In this document: positions 55,623-63,053 of the stretch, one piece after another
Layout: every line of letters starts with the position of its first letter
Position numbering within the stretch: the stretch's first letter is position 1
NCBI GenBank assembly: GCA_944389065.1
Contig: CALXKZ010000074.1
Coordinates: 62,001-126,000, forward strand
Direction: 5' to 3'
Source of the DNA: an uncultured Spirochaetaceae bacterium
GTDB lineage: Bacteria; Spirochaetota; Spirochaetia; Sphaerochaetales; Sphaerochaetaceae
DNA: 64,000 bases
The notes under the pieces: model-generated
The model's database searches: none
What the model was told of the DNA's origin: nothing
What the model saw: the letters and a program-made list of their open reading frames with translations, nothing else
Translations under genes and position numbers: made by a program

Positions 55623-57938
55623 TCACAGACTTGTATCTGGAAGCTTTACGCCATCGACAACAATCTCAGTAGTACTCATTCCAGCGCTTCCGCCTTTGGC
55701 TATCCAGCTTGCTGTGTGGGACTCGCCATCATACATGGTGCCTTCAGTAAGATTGACTTTCTCTGTCTGAATGAAGCTGGTCGTATCTATAGAATAGTCA
55801 TACGAGCCACATAGCACAAAGGATGCAGCATCCATATTATACTCAACATTGTTCATCGTGATTGTATAAGGCTGGTTATTCAAGATCTTATCGAGATCGA
55901 CAGAGACCCCTTCCGGAACGGCTCCCATTCCATATGCTGCCATTCTTACTTCATTTGCAAGAGCCGCCATAGCATTGCTGAGCGCTCCTTGGATAAGGCT
56001 GAGCTCCTGTTCAGAGAGATCTCCACCTCCGGGGTTATCGGGATCTTCCTCTCCCGGATCTATAACTGCTCCATAGTTGATTGAATATCCTTCCGGCAGT
56101 CCCCAATCCCAGCCTTCCCAGCCTGCAGGCTCATTTCCTTCAAGCCAGGCAACGTTGATCTCCCTAAGACTCTGGCATCCAGAAAAAGCCCACCTTTCTA
56201 CAATTCCAACAGAGGCGGGAATATCAATGGATTCCAGTCCTGAACCCGCAAAAGCTTCCTCTCCTATGGAAACAATATTCTCAGGCAGATCGATTGCAGA
56301 AAGTGCTTTGCAGTTTTTGAATGCATTATCATCTATCTTGTCCAGCGAATCCGGAAGATTCACCGTTCTCAGCGATGAACAGCCATAGAATGCAGAGCCC
56401 GGTATAGATGTGATTCCATCTGGGATATCGATGGATTCCAGAGACGTACATTCATAGCACAGATACTGAGGAAGACTGCCAATACTATCCGGAATGTTCA
56501 CCTTCTCAAGAGAAGCACATCCCATGAAGGCCGAGAAATCTATCAACGTGATTGTCTCAGGGATGGTTATCGATTTCACGGAGATACAATTCGAAAAGGC
56601 ATACTGCCCGATCCCTGTCACCGGCTTACCATTGTATTCCGAAGGAATTATCACTTCCGTTATTGATGCATCAGGAGAAAGTCCATCAACTATATAATAA
56701 TCATCGGACTCATCACTTATTGCTTCATTATAAAGACGATAATAGACTTTATTATCATCAATCGGCTTCACTATAACCCCATCAGGCAGAGAATCATCCC
56801 ATGAACTCCAGAGTTCAGGCTCGTTATGCACATATGGGACATATACTGTCTTAAGATCGTAGCAGCCTATAAAAAGCTTCGCTCCTGCATCAATGAGTGT
56901 TTCAGGCAGCGTGATCGACTGGATCTTCGTGCTGGAGAAAGCCTCCCGGCCCACTGTTTCAACCGACGCAGGCAGTGTACTGATATTTAGACCAGATAGA
57001 GTAAAAGCAGTCTCACCTATATGGCTTATTCCTTCAGGCAAAGAGGTAAGAGCCAAGTTTGCGCAATTGCGGAAAGCGCTTTCGTATATGACTTCAATAC
57101 TGCCTGTAAGATTTATATCCTCAAGAGAAGTACAGCCATCGAATGCTGCTGCTCCGATCTGTGTCACTGTATCTGGCAGCTGGACTTTCTTAAGTGTTGT
57201 GATGTTGCTGAATGCATAATCCATCACAGCAATTACAGGAGAGCCTTCATATTCTCCAGGAATGACCACCTCGGTTACTGTGGAATCAGCAGGAAGGCCC
57301 ATGCATACAGCAGCATCGGTTCCGATTGATATAAATGAAAGGCCTTCCTTGCCATAATTGTATTCAATGCATTCTGCTGGTATTCCTGTATTCCACCCCG
57401 CTTCCCACACTCTCTCCGGTCTGTACATCGCAATCGACACATTCTCAAGCGAAGGACAATTCTCAGCTATTGCCTGTCCTGAGAAAATAACTGAAGCCGG
57501 GATAGTAAGCGTTCTTATCCCAGTACCGCTGAATGCCCTATCTCCGATTATCTGCAATGTAGAAGGAAGGATAATCTCCTCGAGGGACTGCATATCTTTA
57601 CATGCTTCATCGGCTATAGATGTTATTCCATCCTGGATTGTGATTTTCCTGACACCATCAAGTCCTGTCAGACTGTTAACTGCTGTAACTGGGTACCCTT
57701 TGTATTCAGAAGGAATGGTATATTCTTCTGGTACTTCTGCTTCAATTACAACAGCGCTTACGCTGTACGAATCAACTTCTCCACCGTAACTCAGAATGAA
57801 ATGAAGGCGTCCATCAGCACTGTAACCTTCATACTCAGGTTCACCCACCCCTATGGAGCCGGGCTGACATGCAGAAAGGAAAGCGACTGATGCAATAAGA
57901 AGGAACATCGCCGCATTCTTGAAGTAATGACTAAGCAT
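55623..57938 (-). CDS. BspA-like leucine-rich-repeat (LRR_5) lipoprotein
   Basis: 771-residue predicted surface lipoprotein: lipobox LSAC near residue 24, then two blocks of BspA/TpLRR-type repeats (about 80-360 and 430-600). Each repeat is about 23 residues, of the form AFSNCISVKSITIPETITLI, with the C-terminal ~170 residues non-repetitive (after a Gly/Pro/Asp-rich linker EDPDNPGGG). BspA-type proteins in Treponema and Bacteroides bind host proteins or other bacteria. The start is ATG 57938 with GGGAG upstream; nine upstream codons are open but add nothing to the signal peptide. It converges with the 55029 gene. Confidence 0.93.
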   Translation of the reverse strand: MLSHYFKNAAMFLLIASVAFLSACQPGSIGVGEPEYEGYSADGRLHFILSYGGEVDSYSVSAVVIEAEVPEEYTIPSEYKGYPVTAVNSLTGLDGVRKITIQDGITSIADEACKDMQSLEEIILPSTLQIIGDRAFSGTGIRTLTIPASVIFSGQAIAENCPSLENVSIAMYRPERVWEAGWNTGIPAECIEYNYGKEGLSFISIGTDAAVCMGLPADSTVTEVVIPGEYEGSPVIAVMDYAFSNITTLKKVQLPDTVTQIGAAAFDGCTSLEDINLTGSIEVIYESAFRNCANLALTSLPEGISHIGETAFTLSGLNISTLPASVETVGREAFSSTKIQSITLPETLIDAGAKLFIGCYDLKTVYVPYVHNEPELWSSWDDSLPDGVIVKPIDDNKVYYRLYNEAISDESDDYYIVDGLSPDASITEVIIPSEYNGKPVTGIGQYAFSNCISVKSITIPETITLIDFSAFMGCASLEKVNIPDSIGSLPQYLCYECTSLESIDIPDGITSIPGSAFYGCSSLRTVNLPDSLDKIDDNAFKNCKALSAIDLPENIVSIGEEAFAGSGLESIDIPASVGIVERWAFSGCQSLREINVAWLEGNEPAGWEGWDWGLPEGYSINYGAVIDPGEEDPDNPGGGDLSEQELSLIQGALSNAMAALANEVRMAAYGMGAVPEGVSVDLDKILNNQPYTITMNNVEYNMDAASFVLCGSYDYSIDTTSFIQTEKVNLTEGTMYDGESHTASWIAKGGSAGMSTTEIVVDGVKLPDTSL

Positions 57939-58030
57939 ACAATCTCCCGCTGTTTGTTTTTGCATAGATTAACAATGAAAAAAGAAAATGTTAACGACGT
58001 TCCTGGTGCCATGAATAAATAAAAGACAAA

Positions 58031-58056
58031 TGAAAAGGGACTTCATCAGCCCCCTT
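58031..58056 (-). terminator. Probable intrinsic terminator of alaS
   Basis: On the minus strand AAGGGGGC - TGATGAA - GTCCCTT (imperfect stem with one bulge and a wobble) followed by TTCATTTG, about 28 bases after the alaS stop. Confidence 0.5.
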
Positions 58057-58084
58057 CCACTTCTTCTATTCTGCTTTCCCTGAC

Positions 58085-59878
58085 CTATTTCTCAAGCACA
58101 GCCTTTATTCTTCTTACACCGGCAGATGAGGACTGCTCCTTGAGAATACGGAAATGGCCCATATCGCCGGTATGTGTGACATGAGGACCTCCGCAGACTT
58201 CCTTGGAGAAATCCCCGATTGTGTAAACCTTGACCATCTCGCCATACTTGGAATCAAAGAAGGCGATTGCGCCCGATGCCTTTGCATCCTCAAGCGACAT
58301 TGTCTCACAGGTAACTTGAAGATCCCTCTTTATCGCATCATTCACAAGATCCTCTACTTCCTGGATCTGCTCCTTCGTCATCGGCTCCGGATGCGTGAAG
58401 TCGAATCTGAGCCTCTCTGCGGTTATATTCGACCCTTTCTGCCCGACATGCGTTCCAAGAACACGGCGGAGAGCCGCATGAAGAAGATGCGTTGCTGTAT
58501 GAAGCGCAGTCGTCTGCTCGCTATGATCAGCAAGACCGCCCTTGAACTGCTGCTCAGCACCTGCACGCGAAAGCTCCTGGTGCTTCTCAAAAGCTGCATG
58601 GAACCCATCGATATCAACGGTGAAACCATGCTCAGCAGCAAGCTCTGTAGTAAGCTCAATCGGGAAGCCATATGTATCATATAGCTTGAATGCAAGACGG
58701 CCGGATATGATGCGGCTGTTGCCCTTCATGAGATTAGGGAGCATCTTCTCGAACTCCTTCTCACCTTTTGTAAGCGTCTGTGAGAACTTCTCTTCTTCCT
58801 TCAGAAGCTCCTCATGGATGAATGCCCGGTGCTCCTCCAGCTCTGGATATGGAGCAGAGTAAAGGGAAAGCACGACATCAGCAAGTCCTGAGAGGAATGC
58901 ATTGTCGATTCCGATCTTCTTACCATGGCGCACAGCCCTTCTGATAAGCCTTCTGAGTATATATCCCTGCCCGACATTGGAAGGAGCGATAGCCTTCTGG
59001 TCGCCCAGGATGAACACCGAGGTCCTTATATGATCGGAGATGATTCTTATCGAGATATCATCTTCCTCATTCTCCCCGTACTTCTTTCCTGACAGCTCCT
59101 CGATCTTATGGATAATCGGCTGGAAGACCTCTGTCTCATAAACACTCTTCTTGCCCTGCAGTACAGCAACAGTCCTCTCAATGCCCATTCCGGTATCGAT
59201 GCACTTTCTTGCCATCTCATGGTAAGTACCGTCAGCTTCCTTTCTATACTGCATGAAAACATCATTCCAGATCTCAAAGTACTTGCCGCACTTGCATCCT
59301 GGCTTGCAATCAGGTCCGCATGCGGGCCTTCCTGTATCGAAGAACATCTCCGAATCCGGTCCGCAAGGGCCTGTTTCGCCAGCAGGTCCCCACCAGTTAT
59401 CCTCGCGCGGCATGAAATATACATGGGATGGATCGATTCCGAGCTCAATCCACCTTGCAGCAGCTTCCTCATCGCGAGGCACCTCTGCGTCCCCTTCGAA
59501 AACTGTCACTGAAAGACGATCAACAGGGATCCCAAGAACCTTTGTCAGGAATTCAAAGCTGTAACCGATCATCTCCTTCTTGAAGTAATCGCCAAGGGAC
59601 CAGTTCCCAAGCATCTCGAAGAATGTCAGATGGTGTGGATCGCCTACGCTGTCTATATCACCGGTACGGATGCACTTCTGATAATCCGTAAGCCTTGTCC
59701 CCGCAGGATGCTCTGCTCCGAGAATATATGGAACAAGCGGATGCATGCCTGCCGTGGTGAAAAGAACGGTAGGATCGTTCTCTGGGATCAGGGATGCCCC
59801 TGATATCTGCTTATGCCCTTTCGAGACAAAAAAATCAATGTAAAGCTTTCTAAGCTGATCAGCAGTAATATCTTTCAT
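58085..59878 (-). CDS. alaS: Alanyl-tRNA synthetase, short form without C-Ala domain
   Basis: Charges tRNA-Ala. The catalytic core (FFVSKGHKQISGASLIPENDPTVLFTTAGM ... RTGDIDSVGDPHHLTFFEMLGNWS) and the editing domain with its zinc ligands (HTATHLLH and KEVCGGPHVTHTGDMG) are complete. The protein stops at 597 residues right after the editing domain, whereas E. coli AlaRS has 876 with a C-terminal oligomerisation/tRNA-binding domain; spirochaetes such as Borrelia and Treponema are known for this short form. A Cys-rich insertion (ACGPDCKPGCKCGKYFEIWN) precedes the tRNA-binding region. AAAGG lies 7 bases before the ATG. Confidence 0.97.
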   Translation of the reverse strand: MKDITADQLRKLYIDFFVSKGHKQISGASLIPENDPTVLFTTAGMHPLVPYILGAEHPAGTRLTDYQKCIRTGDIDSVGDPHHLTFFEMLGNWSLGDYFKKEMIGYSFEFLTKVLGIPVDRLSVTVFEGDAEVPRDEEAAARWIELGIDPSHVYFMPREDNWWGPAGETGPCGPDSEMFFDTGRPACGPDCKPGCKCGKYFEIWNDVFMQYRKEADGTYHEMARKCIDTGMGIERTVAVLQGKKSVYETEVFQPIIHKIEELSGKKYGENEEDDISIRIISDHIRTSVFILGDQKAIAPSNVGQGYILRRLIRRAVRHGKKIGIDNAFLSGLADVVLSLYSAPYPELEEHRAFIHEELLKEEEKFSQTLTKGEKEFEKMLPNLMKGNSRIISGRLAFKLYDTYGFPIELTTELAAEHGFTVDIDGFHAAFEKHQELSRAGAEQQFKGGLADHSEQTTALHTATHLLHAALRRVLGTHVGQKGSNITAERLRFDFTHPEPMTKEQIQEVEDLVNDAIKRDLQVTCETMSLEDAKASGAIAFFDSKYGEMVKVYTIGDFSKEVCGGPHVTHTGDMGHFRILKEQSSSAGVRRIKAVLEK

Positions 59879-59929
59879 AAAAATACCTTTAGATTTCCGC
59901 GTATATCCTATTCGTGTCAGAATATGTGG

Positions 59930-60829
59930 TCAAGAGAAGAGATCCGGAAGGATTTCTTTTTCCTTCTTAGGCAACAGCCTTCTGATATCCTTTTCCTTGC
60001 TATATACAAGAGCTCCATCCTCAACATGCTTCTTCATCCACTGATACTCTGGATTAGAGGAAGCGAATATCGGAACCATGAGCTTTGCTCCGTGCTCAGC
60101 TGCCTGGTCCGCAATTGACCAGGAAGGGCCCCCATCCTTCTCCTCTGCAATGAAAACCGTATCGGAAATCGATGCGATGAAGCTGTTGCGGACCTTGCCG
60201 AACCATCTTTCAGTGCTTCTTGACGGGGCAAACACCGTTATGACAAGGGCCTTCTCCATAAGTTCCCTCTGCAGTGGTATAAGCTGCTCTGACTGGCACT
60301 TCGAGAGTGGTGTCGAAAGAACACCGATTGCATTCCCACGGAAGCGGAGGGCAACCTGCAGAGCAAATGAAGGGAGCCCTGCATCAAGGGGAGCCATGAC
60401 CACCCCATCCTCCTTCATCAGTGCACCGGCCGCACCAAGCATATCGCTTCTGCCCTGTATTGAAGGCCGTGGCATTCCGATCATCGTGACAGTCTTCCTC
60501 TGCAGGAGGGATACATTCCCCGATGCATATATAAAAGGAAAGAATGCACCATCCATGCGCGGGAAATATACTGATTCAGGCGTAAGGACAGTAAAAGGAA
60601 TGCTCTGGCTATCAAAAGCATCCCGGATAGAACGCCAGATGGAAAGGGCCTGGTCTACATTGCTGCCTATGATATCCTTTGATCTTTCAGCATAGCATGC
60701 AAACGGTTCGGATGTGTCAGCATGGCGGGAAAGCTCCGAATAGACGCTATATGCTTTGTCACGGTCCCAGCCATACAGACATAGAAGGGTCTCATAGCAC
60801 TTTGCTTCTTCAATTGCTCCTGAGGACAT
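59930..60829 (-). CDS. Diverged DprA/Smf-like protein
   Basis: About 299 residues with the overall layout of DprA (DNA-processing protein that loads RecA on incoming single-stranded DNA): an N-terminal helical part, then a Rossmann-like core. The usual motifs are strongly altered: the GSR strand reads VTMIGMPRPSIQGRSDM, the SGxAxGID motif reads VMAPLDAGLPSFALQVA, and the RNR region reads KVRNSFIASISDTVFIAEEKDGGPSWSIADQAAEHG. The last is the best match, with the family's VFI-E-SG-T-A pattern. The start is ATG 60829, inside the 3' end of the reductase gene (20-base overlap). Loss of key residues leaves function open. Confidence 0.7.
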   Translation of the reverse strand: MSSGAIEEAKCYETLLCLYGWDRDKAYSVYSELSRHADTSEPFACYAERSKDIIGSNVDQALSIWRSIRDAFDSQSIPFTVLTPESVYFPRMDGAFFPFIYASGNVSLLQRKTVTMIGMPRPSIQGRSDMLGAAGALMKEDGVVMAPLDAGLPSFALQVALRFRGNAIGVLSTPLSKCQSEQLIPLQRELMEKALVITVFAPSRSTERWFGKVRNSFIASISDTVFIAEEKDGGPSWSIADQAAEHGAKLMVPIFASSNPEYQWMKKHVEDGALVYSKEKDIRRLLPKKEKEILPDLFS

Positions 60830-61712
60830 CACGTCTCGCCTCCAGCATGATCTGAATGAAATCGCAGAGTGGAACAGGTATTGAATGCTTTCTTCCAAGC
60901 CTTGAAACCGCACCTGCGAAATATCTGTTCTCGGTCGCCCTTCCTGCCTCCACATCCTGCAGCATGGATGTGCGGCCATGATCGCGAAGGGCGGTCACAC
61001 GTCTGATCATCTCCTCCACATCCTCCTGTGTCAGTTCTATTCCCTCTGCAGCCGCTACTGTCTGCACTTCCCTTGCGACAAGCCTTACAGCCCGGATGAA
61101 GTCCCTGCTCGATGATATTGCAGCATAATCTGCATCAATTATAGCAGACAGGGTATTGAAGCAGGTATTCAGCATGAACTTCCACCACTTCTCATGGAGG
61201 ATATCGCGAGGGATCGTATAGCGCTGTCCAGCTCTTTCAAAGAGCTCTTTGAGAACTGATATCCTGGCAGACATCCCACCATTCTTCTCTCCGAAGACTA
61301 TATTGCCTCCATTGGAAAAGCACGTTGTATCAAGACCTGAATGCACCGATGAGAGATCAGTTATGAATGCATATATGACCCGTTCAGGGCCGAATTTCCC
61401 AGCAATTGCCTCCTCGGCATCGATACCATTGAGAAGGGACATCAGAATAGTATCCGGACCGGCAAAAGGCTCGGCTTCTTCCATCGCGCTTTCCAGTGAG
61501 AAGTTCTTGACAGCGAATATGATCAGATCAGCCGGTCTGGCATCAGCCGCAGTCAAGAAAGGGATATCCAGATTCTTTCCGTTGAGCATGACACCACTTG
61601 CATATCTTTCTGCCCGCTCTTCGTCGATTATGAATGCTGTATCCGCAGCATATGAGAGCTTTTCTGCGACAACTGCTCCCACAGCCCCCGCTCCTACTAT
61701 TCTGACAACCAT
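60810..61712 (-). CDS. 2-dehydropantoate 2-reductase family protein (PanE/ApbA)
   Basis: NADPH-dependent ketopantoate reductase family, 300 residues. The N-terminal Rossmann motif is RIVGAGAVGAVVAEKL. Substrate-domain signatures are KWWKFMLNTCFNTLSAIIDADY (catalytic Lys) and RTSMLQDVEAGRATENRYFAG (catalytic Glu region and Ser/Asp binding pantoate). If true PanE, it makes pantoate for coenzyme A; paralogues reduce other 2-keto acids. TACAAT (minus strand, 61721-61726) lies 8 bases before the ATG, so the leader would be at most a few bases. dprA-like overlaps its end. Confidence 0.88.
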   Translation of the reverse strand: MVVRIVGAGAVGAVVAEKLSYAADTAFIIDEERAERYASGVMLNGKNLDIPFLTAADARPADLIIFAVKNFSLESAMEEAEPFAGPDTILMSLLNGIDAEEAIAGKFGPERVIYAFITDLSSVHSGLDTTCFSNGGNIVFGEKNGGMSARISVLKELFERAGQRYTIPRDILHEKWWKFMLNTCFNTLSAIIDADYAAISSSRDFIRAVRLVAREVQTVAAAEGIELTQEDVEEMIRRVTALRDHGRTSMLQDVEAGRATENRYFAGAVSRLGRKHSIPVPLCDFIQIMLEARRDVLRSN

Positions 61713-61778
61713 AGCCCAATATTGTATTCACACGGAAGAATACATGCAAGGAAACTTCTGCTTATTGCCACAATGTGC

Positions 61779-61784
61779 TATTGT
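61779..61784 (+). promoter_or_regulatory. Extended -10 promoter of the sensor kinase gene (leaderless)
   Basis: TGCTATTGT: an extended -10 with TATTGT at 61779-61784, 6 bases before ATG 61791. TTCTGC at 61756-61761 is a weak -35 at 17-base spacing. Confidence 0.5.
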
Positions 61785-61790
61785 CATTCC

Positions 61791-63053
61791 ATGCACATGA
61801 TACTTCATTTCATTCTGCCAGTGATAATCGCAACAAGCATCAACGATGCTCTGCCCGCGTTTCTTCAGGAACGGTCAGAAAAGAGATGCGTGCGTATCAT
61901 CGCTGCTGTCCTGCTGTGCATAATCTGTCTTTTCCCGATAATCCCGGATTTTGTGCCGTCATTCATTATCTCATTCGCTCTTTTCATCCTTTATATCATT
62001 GCTTTCTACAAAGGATCTCTGGCAAGAACGGCGGCGCTATGCTCTCTATTCTTCTCTATAATAGGATCATGGTCTTTCTTCACGATCAGCTGGCTTGACA
62101 TTCTGCTGGATTACAATCTTGGTACCATATTCCAGCTCATTGTAATGGGCCTCATCATCGTACTCTGCTTAGCATACTTCTCCATATTCCGCGAATATAT
62201 GAAGAAGTTCATAGATAAATCATCCCTGGATTCACTTACAGAAGCCACTTGGGGATATACTGCCTTTATCGCGTTATGCCCGCCGTTGCTGATTCTCATG
62301 CTGGTATCAAACCCGCCCAGCCATCTTATGCTCACCATCGTTATGATATTCTTCTCAATGAGCGCATCAACTGCGATGTTTCCACTGCTCTACCAAGCAG
62401 GAAAGAGCGCCAGGCTCGCTGAAGAGAACTCCAAGCTCAAAGAGAGATCTGAATATTACCAGGAGATGGAGAATCAGCAGCTCAGCTTCAGGAAGTTCAA
62501 GCATGATCTGATGAATCAATTCACTGTCATAGCCACATATCTTGATCTCGGGGAGAATGATAAAGCCATTGACTACTTCAAGAAGCTCGGAGCTGAATTC
62601 TCATCGCTTACAAAGACATTCACAGACAACACCCTTATAAATGCAGTTCTCAACTCCAAGTACCAGATGGCCCGTATCCAGGGAATAAATATGGAGATAA
62701 AGGTTGATTGCAGTGGCATTGATCTTGATGAGACGGAGCTCTGCACCCTGATTGCAAACTCCCTTGATAACGCAATCGAGGCAAATCCTCCTGACAGGCT
62801 TATCCGGGCCGAACTCTCCGAAAAAAACGGAGAATTCATATATATATGCGAAAACAGGTATAATGGAGTAATAAGGCAGTCTGAGGATGGTGCCTTCATA
62901 ACGCATAAAGAAGACAGAAGGAACCACGGGCTTGGAGTCAACAATATCAAAGATGCTGTAAAGAGCATGGGAGGATCGGTGACAATCACAACTGCTGATT
63001 CAATATTCAGAGTGATGGCACAGATACCTTTAAGGGGGAATGATGGACGATAG
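61791..63053 (+). CDS. Sensor histidine kinase of the AgrC/GHKL type
   Basis: 420-residue membrane kinase: six N-terminal transmembrane helices (within 1-203), a coiled-coil stretch (205-230), the phosphoacceptor helix FRKFKHDLMNQ with His238, and a GHKL ATPase domain with N-box NSLDNAIEA (from 323) and G-box NHGLGVNNI (378-386). The layout matches the HPK10 peptide-sensing kinases that pair with LytTR regulators, but no response regulator lies in the visible DNA. The start at ATG 61791 is supported by the -10 element 6 bases upstream. The next gene overlaps its 3' end by 11 bases. Confidence 0.9.
   Translation: MHMILHFILPVIIATSINDALPAFLQERSEKRCVRIIAAVLLCIICLFPIIPDFVPSFIISFALFILYIIAFYKGSLARTAALCSLFFSIIGSWSFFTISWLDILLDYNLGTIFQLIVMGLIIVLCLAYFSIFREYMKKFIDKSSLDSLTEATWGYTAFIALCPPLLILMLVSNPPSHLMLTIVMIFFSMSASTAMFPLLYQAGKSARLAEENSKLKERSEYYQEMENQQLSFRKFKHDLMNQFTVIATYLDLGENDKAIDYFKKLGAEFSSLTKTFTDNTLINAVLNSKYQMARIQGINMEIKVDCSGIDLDETELCTLIANSLDNAIEANPPDRLIRAELSEKNGEFIYICENRYNGVIRQSEDGAFITHKEDRRNHGLGVNNIKDAVKSMGGSVTITTADSIFRVMAQIPLRGNDGR

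Noticed and set aside
60830-60979. 50-codon extension of the DprA-like protein
   Set aside because: Overlaps the PanE/ApbA reductase coding region, is Cys/Arg-rich with no similarity, and ATG 60829 gives a short coupled overlap.
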